Shown here: in pieces, positions 1-12,669 of the stretch | Position numbering within the stretch: position 1 is the first letter of the stretch | How the letters are laid out: every line of letters begins with the position of its first letter | Source of the DNA: Gymnothorax reevesii | Taxonomy: Eukaryota > Chordata > Actinopteri > Anguilliformes > Muraenidae | Direction of reading: 5' to 3' | Assembly (NCBI GenBank): GCA_029721435.1 | Contig: CM056592.1 | Location: 33,429,611-33,493,610, forward strand | Length of the DNA: 64,000 nt | The notes under the pieces: model-generated | Seen by the model: only the letters and a program-made list of their open reading frames with translations | Told to the model about the DNA's origin: nothing | Databases searched by the model: none | Position numbers and translations under genes: made by a program

Positions 1-2080
1 CCAAACTTGTTCTAATATATCTTAGCAACTGGGCAGCAGGGATATTTGTCAGTTGTGGCTCTACTTCAGAGTATGAATGCGGTTATTAGGCCGGTATTAG
101 ACTTGAGCAGTGATGGCACGAGCTTTAGAATCTGTTTGACCTGCTTTCGTTAAGCTTCACGTACAGGATGCTCTTCACGCCAGCTCACCATGGCTTACAG
201 TATGTTTAGGATGCCAGTTTGTGTTGGCTATTTACCGAACAGGTAAATTAGTCAGCAGCTGTGGTCGGTTTCTAAAGTTGCCTGTATCTTTCATGAGGTG
301 GAGTTTGGACCCAAGTGCAGGCATGAAGTGAAAAGCAACAAACGGGGCCGGATGAACACAGCGTAATAACCCAGTGTGACCAATCATGAAATCCCCCACT
401 AAATCCCCACTAAAATGGCACTTAACTTAGGCAAAGAAGTATTGTTCAACATACATCACAGAAGAATGCAGGAGATGAACTATGGCAACAAAGACCACAG
501 ATTTACATTTACTTAATGCTCAGAACTGAAATTCTATGGCAGAGCGTTTTAAAAAGGGAAAGCCTGTGTGCCGTGAAGTCACTATTGTCTGCCTCTGCGA
601 TCATGCTAACGTTCTCCGTCCCGAGTTCAGCTGCTGCTGTCAGCCCCCCCGCAACAGGCTCCCGTTAACGTCAGCTAATGTTACATGCGCTGCTGCATCT
701 GCCTCATTAGCAATAGCTTCTAAGGTTATGGTGCTAACGTTTGTAACTGAAGCACTCGCTACTACTGCTGGAGAAACAAAATTGATGGGGGGAGCAGGTG
801 CCTCTTTGCTTCTTTGCGGCGAGTAATGTTAAAAAAGCTAAATATTTCTGATACATTTGGTAGCGTGGATATCTCTTGTATTTGTTTTGTTCTGCAATTT
901 TCCAATTAGCACAACCCCTCAGTTGCTTCCTCCGCTCTTCCATTTCTTTTATTTGTCTAATATCGAACAGTGTGTAGTAGCACGCGATGTCAGAATGAAG
1001 GCACATTGCGATTGGAGATCAGTGCTCATTCAGTTTCTGTGTGGCGGGGATTCTAGCTCAGCTTGCAACACTGATCTGGGAGCAGTTTGGCCTCTCTGTG
1101 GCCTGAGCAGGGCAGTTCGAAACCGCAGTTTTTTATTCGTATTCTTTTTTAGATATTCTCTTTTTATATCAACATTTAAGTTTGAATTTGTTCATAGTAT
1201 GCATATGCGTCTCTTCTGATTTAAAAAAATAAACCATACAAAAAAAACAAAAAATAAACCCGAGGGATCATGAATCATGTGATTGCACATGATTGTGTTC
1301 CACTCTGGTCATTATATGGATAACCCGGCCTTGGCAACAAACCAAAGTTTATTAGCTATCTCTGAGTCAGACAGGCAAAATATGCTACCAAAGTACCATC
1401 CAGATTTGTTGTTGAAAACAGGTAATGCATCTTAATTAGGCAGACGGCAGTCAAAAGCGAAGCAAAAAAAAACAAAAACAGAAATCAGTTGAAATGGGGT
1501 CAAAACACCGGACAGGCAGGGAGAGGAAATAAGGCTCATATGATGGAAATCAACGATACAAACTTGTGACGACACAGAAAAGTTGAAGGATAAACAAAGG
1601 CAAATTAAAAAACGAGCGAACGAGAGTCAGGTGAGGAGTCGGCTGGATGAATGCGAGGAGGAAGGGACAGTAAAACAAGTCTTTGGACGGCAGACGTGAC
1701 TCGTGGAAGGGAAGGTAAACGATTACATGTGGACCCAGTAAAACAAAGACGAGGAGAGAAAATGACAGCACAAACAAAAAGCATGGGACAACTAGGAATT
1801 AACTACCTGACTGAAGCAAAAAAGCACAAATAACAGAAAGGAACGGCGAAAAAAGCGATATAAATGTAACCAAACAACTAAACATAGCAATACTGACAGT
1901 GTTACATGCCAGTGAACTGCACATCTGTGTTTATCCCGTGATACGTCGACATTTACAGACGTAGTTCAAGTGACATGTTAAAGATACCAATATTTACTCT
2001 CTTGCCTCTTCAAGCAATAATGAGAACAATTTTATTTTTCCGTTTCTGCATCTGTTTCCAGTGCTGATCTCAGGAATTGA
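1..2080. other. Gene-free flank, no feature recognised
   Basis: No coding region, RNA gene or clean transposon end could be supported. Open frames are short and lack coding character. Positions 1441-1860 are strongly purine-rich on the plus strand. In this window that look is shared by minus-strand LTR relics, but no terminal motif or promoter box could be placed, so the origin is left open. Confidence 0.5.
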
Positions 2081-2143
2081 AAAACCTGCTGAGGTGCCCT
2101 GGCTCGAGGCTTCTATCAGAACCTTGTCTGCCTTTAGGAAAGA

Positions 2144-2255
2144 CCATCCATCCATCCATCCATCCCTCTGTCCATCATCCATTCATTCATCCATCAGCCA
2201 TCATTCATCCATCATTCCATCCGTCCAGTCATCCTTCATCTATCTATCATCTCAC
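2144..2255. repeat. Degenerate (TCCA)n microsatellite
   Basis: TCCA/TTCA/TCTA tetramers run almost without interruption and grade into TCTA near the end. Overlapping open frames here (HPSIHPS-type peptides) are read-outs of the tetramer, not genes. Confidence 0.9.
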
Positions 2256-2276
2256 CCACAATTCCTGTTCAGAGAA

Positions 2277-2408
2277 GGGGGGGGGGGTGTTGAGTTTTGG
2301 ACCGGAGGCGTTCGGTTTGTGGTCGAGTGCCAGAATTACAGCCTGAAGAGTCGGCCAGCCTACTGCAGGACACACACACACTCACACACACAAACACACA
2401 CACACACC
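2277..2408. repeat. Poly-G run and (CA)n tract
   Basis: An 11-base G run at 2277-2287 is followed, after about 80 bases of unique sequence, by an interrupted CA repeat at 2369-2408. Both are common slippage tracts. Confidence 0.85.
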
Positions 2409-2454
2409 CGTGTCTGCAGGACCGTGTCTGGAGTTAGTCTCACATGCATGTCTT

Positions 2455-2575
2455 CAGGCTGTGGGAGGAGCCTGGAGCGCTGACAGGAAGCCCACAGGAA
2501 AGAGGAATAAGAAAATACAAACTCCACCCACAAAGGCCCCAGGCCGGATTCAAACCCACAACCTCCTTAATGAGC
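2455..2575. repeat. Degraded common fish interspersed repeat
   Basis: The stretch reads GTGGGAGGAGCCTGGAG, then GGAAGCCCACAGG, then CAAACTCCACCCACAAAGG, then GGCCGGATTCAAACCC. These blocks, in this order, characterise a very abundant teleost dispersed repeat. The usual ending with the 'cgctgtgccacc' motif is lost here, but it is present in the second copy at 42364-42610, which supports the call. Confidence 0.7.
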
Positions 2576-2619
2576 TCAGACAGACTCCGCTGTTTCGGAT
2601 TACCACAGGTCTGGCGTAA

Positions 2620-4230
2620 AAATCCTTTGAAAGAATCCAGGAAGGATTCAGAGTCATAACTCTGCGCCGGCCCCCACACGCACACCCATTTTTCAGCGAA
2701 TCATTTCCCCACAGTTTGAATTTTTCAGCATTGCTATTACACTTTGATGGGTAATTTTCTGTCCTAATCTTGATTTTTCTCCATATGATTTTGTTGTCTT
2801 TGAATGAGTTCCCATTTCCTCCTGTGAGCAATTCAAACTTTATAATATGACCGAAAAGCAATAGTAAATGAAAATATATTTCCTGCTATTATGTGATCAG
2901 AGCGCCATTCCAGACTGTGGTGGCAATCAGCCAGGAAGCAAACAAATTGCAAAATGGCCACAGAATATGGTGATGCGATGTAAACACAAAATAATCTGAA
3001 TCCAGAGGCTGTAATGTGGCGAGAGGGACTGCGAAAATGAGGCAATTGCGGCAGCTACAGACAGACTCTTTCCGACCAACTAAAGCCGAGATGCAAGGAT
3101 GTTTCTCGGCAATACAGGTGTGTGAATGTTTAGAGGGACAGAATGTGGAGGTACCTCAGACAGTGTGTAAGAGAAACAGGGAAAAAAGTACAAAGCAGGA
3201 AATAGAGAAGATGTGGAGACCAACACCGTTGAGTGCAGAATGTAGCAATGGGGGTAAATGTAAAGATTTGACAGGGAAAGGTGACTAAATACAAATGCAT
3301 TAACGGACTGAGAACCAGGGTGGTCCAACCCCAAATGAAAATGAGAGTTTGGATCATAGTGTGACAGATGTTGATAAGATTCATAAGGCAAAATTGGTGT
3401 TGTGATGTGTATTTTACTTGGTGAACAATATTGTTAGTAATTTTTTAAAATATTTTTAAGAACTTTGACATCTATTATCTCAAAAGCAGTGCTCTGTGGG
3501 TTAGACTGCTCTGGTTCTAAGCCCTTTAATTAACAGGACATTCGGCCCTGAAGGTGACCTAGCGGCCAATAAAGAGAAATACCAGGATGAAATAAGGGCA
3601 GGTCAACTATTAATGAGGAGATGACTGTGATAAGAGCGTACAGTTCAAACCACTTGGAGCCTCTGTTGCAGATATTAACATGAGTTAAATGTGATTCACA
3701 AAAGTAATTTATCATATAACGGGGTTTCGTTAGGCAAATGTTGAAGGAATTTAATTGTGGCAGGGCATTAATACATCGAGATGGGGCCTTGAAAATAGTT
3801 TGGACAACTGTCTGAAATCACAAGCTCGTGAGTGGATGTCACTATGGAGAGTAGAGACAAATGCAGATCAGCTGATAGGCGATGTCAGCCAGGCCCTTCT
3901 ACGCACACTGCAGAACACACCCTGCATGATGTGCAGTCAGAGGAAGACGTTAAATGTAAAAGCTTTGAAATGTAGTCCAATGTTGCAGGAAGCAAACTCG
4001 GACAACAGCAGACAGGTTCCATAATTTTTTAGCCTAAACGGCTGGCAGCAAACACAGATATTAGGTCTGATTCAAAACACTAATGGTGTCAGACCACACA
4101 GGTAGACAGAGGTTCCCAACATTAGAGCCCTTCGGCTAAAACTCAGGAGAGTAAACACAACACAAGCCCCAGGGTAATTGGAGTACAACAAACTAAGATC
4201 AATGCCTGAGTAAACAGTCAAACAGGGTAA
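2620..4230. other. Gene-free stretch before the minisatellite
   Basis: No exon, RNA gene or transposon terminus was recognised. Short open frames on both strands show no domain or codon pattern. The stretch ends directly at the first minisatellite unit. Confidence 0.5.
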
Positions 4231-5917
4231 TCAGGAGAGTTTCTACCACAACACAGATTATCAGGAGAGTTTCTACCACAACACAGATTATCAGGAGAGT
4301 CTCTACCACAACACAGACTATCAGGAAAGTCTCTACCACAACACAGATTATCAGGAGAGTCTCTACCACAGCACAGATTATCAGGAAAGTCTCTACCACA
4401 GCACATATTATCAGGAGAGTCTCTACCACAGCACAGATCATCAGGAGAGTCTCTACCACAGCACAGATTATCAGGAGAGTCTCTACCACAGCACAGATTA
4501 TCAGGAGAGTCTCTACCACAACACAGATTATCAGGAGAGTCTCTACCACAGCACAGATTATCAGGAGAGTCTTTACCACAGCACAGATTATCAGGAGAGT
4601 CTCTACCACAGCACAGATCATCAGGAGAGTCTCTACCACAGCACAGATTATCAGGAGAGTCTCTACCACAACACAGATTATCAGGAGAGTCTCTACCACA
4701 ACACAGATTATCAGGAGAGTCTCTACCACAGCACAGATTATCAAGAGAGTCTCTACCACAGCACAGATTATCAGGAGAGTCTCTACCACAGCACAGATTA
4801 TCAGGAGAGTCTCTACCACAACACAGATTATCAGGAGAGTCTCTACCACGGCATTGATTATCAGGAGAGTCTCTACCACAGCACAGATTATCAAGAGAGT
4901 CTCTATTTCAGCACAGATTATCAGGAGAGTCTCTACCACAGTACAGGTTATCAGGAGAGTCTCTATCACAGCACAGATTATCAAGAGAGTCTCTATTTCA
5001 GCACAGATTATCAGGAGAGTCTCTACCACAGTACAGGTTATCAGGAGAGTCTCTACTTCAGCACAGATTATCAGGAGAGTCTCTACCACAGCACAGATTA
5101 TCAGGAGAGTCTCTACCACAGCACAGATTATCAGGAGAGTCTCTACCACAACACAGATTATCGGGAGAGTCTCTACTTCAGCACAGATTATCACGAGAGT
5201 CTCTACCACAGTACAGGTTATCAGGAGAGTCTCTACCACGGCACTGATTATCAGGAGAGTCTCTACCACAGTACAGGTTATCAGGAGAGTCTCTACCACA
5301 GCACAGATTATCAAGAGAGTCTCTACCACAGTACAGGTTATCAGGAGAGTCTCTACCGCAGCACAGATTTTCAAAAGAGTCTCTACCACGGCACTGATTA
5401 TCACGAGAGTCTCTACCACAGCACAGATTATCAGGAGAGTCTCTACCACAGCACAGATTATCAGGAGAGTCTCTACCACAGCACAGATCATCAGGAGAGT
5501 CTCTACCACAGCACAGATTATCAGGAGAGTCTCTACCACAACACAGATTATCAGGAGAGTCTCTACCACAGCACAGATTATCAAGAGAGTCTCTACCACA
5601 GCACAGATTATCAGGAGAGTCTCTACCACAGTACAGATTATCAAGAGAGTCTCTACCACAGCACAGATTATCAGGAGAGTCTCTACCACAGCACAGATTA
5701 TCGGGAGAGTCTCTACCACAGTACAGGTTATCAGGAAAGTCTCTACCACAGCACAGATTATCAAGAGAGTCTCTACTTCAGCACAGATTATCACGAGAGT
5801 CTCTACCACAGTACAGGTTATCAGGAGAGTCTCTACCACAGCACCGATTATCAGGAGAGTCTCTACCACAGCACAGATTATCAGAAGAGTCTCTACTACA
5901 GCACAGATTATCAGGAG
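4231..5917. repeat. 30-bp minisatellite, 56 units
   Basis: Fifty-six head-to-tail units of exactly 30 bp run from 4231 to 5910, plus a 7-base partial unit. No unit carries an indel. Variation is by substitution only: for example a 'GTACAGG' variant in units starting at 4921, 5011, 5191, 5251, 5311, 5701 and 5791, 'ATTTCA' or 'ACTTCA' variants, and an 'ACAC' for 'GCAC' variant. Pairs of variant units recur together (4891-4950 with 4981-5040; 5161-5220 with 5761-5820), which suggests block duplication by unequal exchange. Because 30 is divisible by 3, a minus frame stays open for 635 codons (4199-6106) and a plus frame for 398 (4854-6050), giving 10-residue peptide repeats (ETLLIICAVV and RVSTTAQIIR types). 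I regard these frames as consequences of the array, not as genes. Unit number is likely polymorphic. Confidence 0.97.
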
Positions 5918-8900
5918 GTTCCAAAACTGGGGGGTTGTAAGGGGAACAGATTCCGCTTGTCTGCTTGTCCAAACAAAGCCACACAGTGTTGTGAGTGAGA
6001 TGGGGCTTGCGACAGTGAAGTACAGATCAGCGTTATTAGTATTCAGGTGACTGTGGTCAGCCAATCGGAGGCGAGGGAGAGTGCGGAGTGGGCATGGCCC
6101 ACGCACATCTATATCTTACAGAAACCTGCTGAACTCAGAATAATTCAACTGGCATTTGTATGTCACTCAAGGGGCCCGTTGGCTGCCACTGGCATTGTCA
6201 AAATTTGATCCAAGGCATTGTCATATCTCAACCCCTGAAACTCTGAATTTTTCACTTCAGTTTTCCCTTAAATAGGTTTAATTTCAGAAAAACTTTTTAT
6301 TTCATACTATAGGACAATGTTGCATACATATCTGCTGACTGTAGTCTTTCACTGAAACAAAATCACACTTATAGTGAGAGAAATATTCAAATGCAGGATG
6401 CCATGTTTTCACAGTCGCAGCATTACATCAAAGAAATATCTAGATCTTGTACATCATTTTAAACACATGTACCTGTAATTCAACAAGGGCATGTTTGGGA
6501 TCATTAGAAATCCTGGGATCTCCACTGGAATTTAAAACAGGCCTGAGGTTTCACAGGTATGAATGCAACAGCTGCATCTAACGAACACATCGGTTTTATG
6601 CAAAAGTGGATGAGCCATTTAGTAGCTCTGATCATTTTTTAAAAACTAAACTCTAACATTAAACTGTAGTAATTGGAAAATTATACTGTGACATTGTAAG
6701 AGGTATTTAATCACAAACATTATTACAGGTATATGTATAAAACAGCCATAACATTTATTGAAATCAACAGTACATATCCCCTGTAATTTGGTCAATATGA
6801 GTGTCTGGGAATGAGCGCCGTAAACTGTGATAACATACAATTGTTCAACAATAAACTGTGAAAATTAAACACTGAAATATTTGAAAAATGTAATAAATTA
6901 ATGCAGAGACAGTATATATTGCAGATTTATATCCTATAAAATTTCCTATGAATTATTAATGAGTTCCTGACACATTCATTATAATACAATAAAGGGCACT
7001 GTGTAATGTCAGAAATGTAATAGAAAACAGATCTAGGTGTGAAGAGAGCCGACATGCTTTGTAATTTAATTATTCATATATGCTGTAATGTTCACAGGGG
7101 TTTGATCACAGGCCCATCAATACTCATCTGCATGTCAACCTTAGGATTTAACTTTCACCTTTAAAAACTTTAAATTATACAGCATGTTTGGTGAACATAA
7201 CAAGGGATTTTTCACTATTGAGTATTTCACATTTTATGCATTTTATTCCTCTTTTATTTCATCAGAGCTACGTTGAAAAAATATATTCTGTACTCATGTT
7301 TGGCCAAAACAAATCCGGTGAGACATCTTCCTTAATGACCCTGAGCTTCGCTGGAGATGTGATCTGAAGTTGAATCAGTATCAGTTGCCTGTAGACAGAA
7401 GTTTGTTGATGCCGATGCTGAATGCTAAACAGGTTGTAGAGACTACATGACGAGTCTGAAAAAGGTTCAGTCGCAAAAATTCTCTCGTACTGAGATAAAT
7501 CAAAATCAACCAATTGCAAGGAACTTGTTTGTCCTTCAGTGTGATTTACATACAGTAGCTGTGAGAGCAAACAAGTTTCATGGTAAATTTATGCATTTCT
7601 GTATCTTTATTTATTTAACTCCAAGCTGAATTACTTCCCTGCGTATTCATTATGAATGTGTGAATGAATGAACGGTCTTATCTAGGTAAGAATAATGTTG
7701 ATTATTATTTAATATTCTACTGTATTATGGTAAAATAAGCAGTGCATTGGTTGCCAATCACTGTCTCACAGAAAGTTGGACCATCTCACTGCAGGATCAG
7801 ATTTTTTTTTCCACATCAGTTTTGGTAATAATGTGTCTAAATATTGTATGGCATTTTTCAAAGGATGGAGGTCATATTTTATTGTCTTTTTACAGAAGTT
7901 TTTCTGTTTTTTATTCAAACAGATATGCATTATCATTGCTTTTGATGTGTCATATCACTCAGTAAGCCCATTGGGTCATCCTATAAAGCATAATAGTGAA
8001 AGTGAAAAGTTAATGCATGAACATCATTAAATGACTATTGCAATTGCAGGAACTGAAATTTCAACCTAAAATACAGAGGGATGTGAGGGGTAATAATTCA
8101 CCTGTTGAATATCATTCCACTGTAAATGTTTCCTGAATCTCACCAAACGTACTTGCAGAGCTGTAATTTAAAAGCATGCTAGAGGGCTTACTATTTTTGA
8201 CAGTATGTAACAGTGTAAGACCTTTAAAAAACTAACAAGCACAGCAGTTTGCCTCCAAAAATAAATGGAATCATTTGCGAAGCGATCGTCTGATAGCTGG
8301 CTCTGGCATACCTATGGGTACAGATCAGGCACAACCCCATATTTGTAAAATTTCAGAGCTGATAAAGAGTGGGCGGCCGAATCCTCTCAAAACAACATAT
8401 TTCCATGTCCATGTGTCCTTGTGCAAGAGAAATGACAGGATGCTGATGGAAACTGATCCTTGTTCTCACGTAAAGAGAACAGAGGGAGAAAAGCTGCTTA
8501 CCTTCGCTTCCTGAGTAAAAACTTTCATCAAATCACCACAAAACTGTGACTAATGCCCAGATTCGCTGGTTTTAAGCGACAACACATTCCTCAGATGATT
8601 CGCCCGGGTACAGCAGATAAATCCTGAGCTGCTTTCTTATGTGGGAACAAACTCACCGGGGATTCATCGCGGATAGGATTTAAGCCAGGATAATTCTATA
8701 GGCAGCTGAAGGTGAACAGACAACATTAAAAAAAATATGTTCAAACATAAATAAAACTATATTTTCATGATATCAATCGCAATCAAGTTTTTGATTAAAT
8801 GATATCCAACCTTGAGTTAAAAAAAAACACTAAGAGGCGACCTGTGATCTTAATCTAGAATATGAAATTACTGTGGCTAGTCCCTGGGATTGGTAAAAAT

Positions 8901-9826
8901 ATGTTGTTAATGGCCTGCATGAAATTGAGCAGAATCTGGAGTGTGACAAATGTGATATGTGACCCAAGCAAACTTAACATGTAAAGTTATCTGTGCTTGT
9001 TGTAACCAAATGTAATTTTATTATAAAGCACTGTTGCACAGTGAAAAGATCAATTGCTTTCCGTGAGCACAGTAAATGAGACAGGAGTATCAAGTTGTGC
9101 ATGAGCAATCGTGAGGACTTATTACTTTGTGTGCGCAGTATTTTATAAAGCAAATTATTCAGAATGAAATCCACTCTTACTAAGTACACATTGACTGTAA
9201 TGGACTTGAATACTGTAAATTAGAGTTCATTAACAATGCAAATTTACCTGTGCAGGATTAAGGATTCTATATGATGAAGCAGAAAAACGTGCTCACCGAT
9301 GTTTGGCAAACAAGACACCCCACTTCAGGTATTATTGCAAAACCTGCCATCTCTTCAAAATTAAGCCATGTTTCAACTACAGTCCGTGACTCCGTAAGTG
9401 TATTTTGATTCCCAAACTGTGTAAGACAATATTAAAATATTAAGGCGAAAAGAGTTACTGCTGTACACATGCTGACATGTAATCTGTATTTTCTGAAATC
9501 TGAAGGTTAGATAATTTACAACCGGCTAATGAGAGCCCCATGAAAAAAGCTCTTTTTAATTGTGGCTGACAAGCTTTTGCAGAGGACATAAGTTTGGCAG
9601 AGAATAGTTTATAAGGAGCCAAAATGACTACTAAACAAAGCTCAGCTGATTAACCATTTAAAGTGTAGAATCACAAATTATTGGTGAACACTCAAGTTTG
9701 AAATACGTACCTTGAATGTTTAATGGTAAATTGATTTTAAATATTATCGATCGATCATTGTAATGCTAATCTAACGATGACCACTGGTAATGGAAAGCAA
9801 ACAAGCTCTAAAACACTGATTTTTGT
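5918..9826. other. AT-rich gene-free stretch
   Basis: About 3.9 kb with no recognisable exon, RNA gene or mobile-element end. Open frames are short and AT-driven. Conserved non-coding elements cannot be judged without an alignment. Confidence 0.5.
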
Positions 9827-10435
9827 GATTTGGGGGGGACGCATTCTGGAATGTCAGTCGTATTTCCGCCGCGTCTCCGGGCCGCTGTCCGCGGTCCTGA
9901 AGTTAGCACAACCACCGCTCCTGTCGTGCTGCAGACCGCTGTCCGAGGTCCCGGAGCGCAATCCCGGGAATGCGAGAAAGCGTGGAGGGGAAAAAAAAAA
10001 AATGTGCGGTTTACTAATCAGCCGCGTGTGGAATGCAGGCATGTCACGTGGGCCAATGAAACACTCGTTAAGCAGTGCGAAGAGAGACTCCTGTGCTGAT
10101 TCTTTCATTTGTTTTTGCACCCAATAGCCAGTCTGCCAGTGGTTTTTCTGTTTTTAGCCAGCTTTCTGCAGATTATAAGATTCTAGGCTGCTTTTCTGGT
10201 AATTTTTTGCTTCCTATATTTCTGCAGTATTTTCAGGCTAGTTGTAGCTTTGCTCCTTGTGTTTTTTTGCATAGTTTCTTCCATAGCCCTTTGTTCTTCC
10301 CGCCTTGTTTACTGTAGTTTATTGTTTAGCTTCGTTCAGTTTTGCAAATATTAAAGCTGTGAACTGCATCTTAATCTCTGGCTTGTCCTCTCCTGCATTT
10401 GTGTCCATACAGTACTCCAGCGAGGTCAGAAAACC
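9827..10435 (+). other. GC-rich block followed by LTR-like tail
   Basis: Positions 9835-10030 are rich in CpG and hold two related segments ('CCGCTGTCCGCGGTC' and 'CCGCTGTCCGAGGTC') about 50 bases apart. The following 300 bases are T-rich. They end with an ATTAAA-type signal and 'TCCTCTCCTGCATTTGTGTCC', which resembles the 3' end of fish LTRs. I could not place both ends or a target duplication, so this may be an LTR relic or unrelated sequence. Confidence 0.3.
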
Positions 10436-10439
10436 TTAC

Positions 10440-11505
10440 TCTTCAATGCGTTAAACCTATGTTGAAGTAGTCTTCTCATGATCATTATCACTATTAACAA
10501 TATTATTAATATACTAACATTTTTATTCACCCTAAGTGGTCCCCCCCCCCCTTTCTCTTAGAGGTATGTTGAACAGAATAGAAAACAATAGATTCATACA
10601 AATATAATCACTATCAGTCATCACTCATGATTCACTTGGAGTGTGTGGCAGTGTTTATCTCCATGAAACCCAGCAGTCTGCCTGTGTTCTCTTATTATCT
10701 TCGTGTTTCTGAATGACAACCATTGGACAGTGGGTGTGTAGCCCCAAGCCAATAGCAGCGACTAGAGCGTGAAAGCGGGACACTGCACTACAATATTTTG
10801 CATGTGAGAAAATGAATTCACAAAGTTCAGGAGACTGTGCTTGAAGATTCGCACAGAACACTCAACAGAGACATGTTTTTCTCCTCCTCATTGGCGTGAC
10901 TCCTGTGCATTTGCCAGACACCGCTGCAGTATCTCAAACAAAATGGCTGCCGCTCGCACTGTATGTGACTGAGTGAGTATATATGCTGTGGCATTACGCT
11001 GTCTCACATCCTAGCTTCCCTGGGTTGACCAAAACTGATAGAGCCAGTACATCCTTTAAATCTTGGTGAGAATTAAGAGAGCATAAGGAACATTCTCAAG
11101 TATGCACTGCATGTAATAATAATGTTGACGTGTTATAGTTTTGTGCTTGACAGATGGTGCTCTGCTAAACAGAGGGAGTTTCTATGTACAAGATTTTTTT
11201 TCCTGACACTTTGGATACTTAAGATCTTCGTGGACATGGCATTGAGCACAGTCTTAAAATCCAGCCAAGATTCAGCCTCTTCTACTTAATCTGGCTCAAT
11301 TAAACACAAATATTTCCCCCTGCTTTTGGCCAAAAATGTTCTTGGCTGCAATTCAGTCAATGCTGCACCTGAACTAAAGGAGCACACAAATAGAAAGAGG
11401 ACACCGTCACGAGAGAACAGTGGAGTCAGGGTCAGCCTCAGTCCAAGAGATGGACATTTCAGATACATATTTCATCAATTATTCACGGAATTTACTAAAT
11501 TCAAA
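10440..11505. other. Gene-free stretch
   Basis: Nothing recognisable as exon, RNA gene or transposon terminus. One C run occurs near 10541-10551. Confidence 0.45.
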
Positions 11506-11507
11506 TG

Positions 11508-11665
11508 CACCGTCAGGTCCACAAGTGTTTGGACTGTGACATTATTTTCATTATTTTGCCTGTATGCCGCCACTGTTGATTTGAAAAGGAAAGAAAAATG
11601 ACGACATGCTGGAAGGGACAGTCCTTCAGCTTTTGGAGTTTTGTCAAAAATGAACCCTGTAGCCT
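11508..11665 (+). mobile_element. Tc1-like transposon end, relic
   Basis: The stretch begins 'CACCGTCAGGTCCACAAGTG' followed by 'TTTGGACTGTGACATTATTT', then 'CCGCCACTGTTGATTTGAAA' and 'CCTTCAGCTTTTGGAG'. These blocks follow the order of a widespread fish Tc1-type terminal and sub-terminal region (a 'GGTCCATAAGTATTTGGACA' type). No transposase reading frame or second end follows, so it is a one-ended relic. The family match is from memory of the element type, not from a search. Confidence 0.5.
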
Positions 11666-12485
11666 TAGAACTTTCCGGTAACACAAGTAAATAGACAAAC
11701 CGGAGGAGTCCAGAACTCATACACTGTTATAAACCTGCATCTTTTTTTGCCAATTAATTTAACTGTAAATTTACAATAAGTTCACAACAGAGTTCTATGT
11801 GTGTTCAGTCTAAACCACAGTTATATGTGAGCAGGACTCTACTTACAGTTAAAGTAAACAGGAAACGCATTAATTTAACTGTTAAATTCAGTCACTTTAT
11901 AACAGTGTAGACATTGTTAAATGCCACAGCGGCACTGGAATGATTAGGAATGACGTGTGGCTGTCAAATACATCATCAAAATTAGCACCTTGGAACTGAA
12001 TTCTAGAACAGCCCATGTTACTCATGAATTGGCACAAACAAGCCTTTCAAAGCAGCTTTTGCTGAGCTTCATCCAGAGATCCAGTCTAAGGAAGGCCTTT
12101 GGGAAAAGCACATATATATAAAGGGAGAAAGTTTTTTCCTTAAGTAACTCATTAAACACTCCTTTAATGCTAAAATTCAATGTTGATGAAAAAATCACCC
12201 CAGAAGTCCTCTCATAGAAGTGAATATTTTTTAATTTTGCTTCAACAGTGAGTTACTAAAGTGCCTTCATCAAACAGTAATCAGCTGCAGCAATATCTCA
12301 ATCAGCGCAAATTTGTGATAAGCTTTCGCCCCTTGATGTAGAGGGAAGCACTTTCCACATACAAAATGGCAGATGTACTATATTTAACTCAATACCACAG
12401 AACGTTTTAAATGAGAATGAAATGTAATAAATTCTCATGTGGTATCTCATATGATCTGAAATGTGCGGACTCTTTGAATGCGAAT
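11666..12485. other. Gene-free stretch
   Basis: No exon, RNA gene or transposon end recognised. The sequence is AT-rich. Confidence 0.45.
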
Positions 12486-12565
12486 GAGGGGTGGGTGAGG
12501 AGGGGGTGGGGCTTGGGGAGTGCTCATTAGGATATTAGCACTTTGGGAATGCAATAATTTAAAAG
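12486..12565 (+). promoter_or_regulatory. Candidate core promoter
   Basis: A G-rich stretch resembling GC boxes (12488-12518) is followed by 'GCAATAA' and a TATA-like TTTAAAAG at 12558-12565, about 30 bases upstream of the proposed first exon. The spacing suits a TATA-driven start near 12590, but such motifs occur by chance, so this is tentative. Confidence 0.25.
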
Positions 12566-12587
12566 GAAAATATTCTCTTCAGGAGAC

Positions 12588-12662
12588 GGGTTCCTGTTCT
12601 TGTGTGAGTCGGAGCTGAAGAGGAGAGATTGGAGATAAGTGTAGAGGTTCATGCTGGAGAAG
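12588..12662 (+). CDS. Candidate first exon, start codon ATG at 12651
   Basis: A purine-rich segment ends in ATGCTGGAGAAG followed directly by the donor GTAAGAG at 12663, so the proposed coding part is only M-L-E-K, ending in phase 0. A TATA-like box lies about 30 bases upstream. Alternatively the upstream 'TATTCTCTTCAG' (to 12582) could be an acceptor, which would make this an internal exon. No protein family can be assigned from four residues. The next phase-0 acceptor with a long open frame that I found on this strand is at 58226, more than 45 kb away, so any link is speculative. Confidence 0.25.
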
Positions 12663-12669
12663 GTAAGAG

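Noticed and set aside
1080..1140. tRNA-like B-box (GCAGTTCGAAACCGC) followed by a T run
   Set aside because: No matching A-box or cloverleaf could be drawn upstream at the right distance.
2061..2483. 140-codon frame with HPSIHPS repeats
   Set aside because: It is the translation of a (TCCA)n microsatellite followed by CA repeats.
4231..5917. CRISPR-like array of 30-bp repeats
   Set aside because: Units abut directly with no unique spacers, and the surrounding sequence is vertebrate in character. It is a minisatellite.
4199..6106. 635-codon minus-strand open frame and 398-codon plus-strand open frame
   Set aside because: Both are forced by a 30-bp (10-codon) repeat lacking stops. They overlap antisense, have no domain, signal or splice support, and begin or end in unique sequence without coding character.
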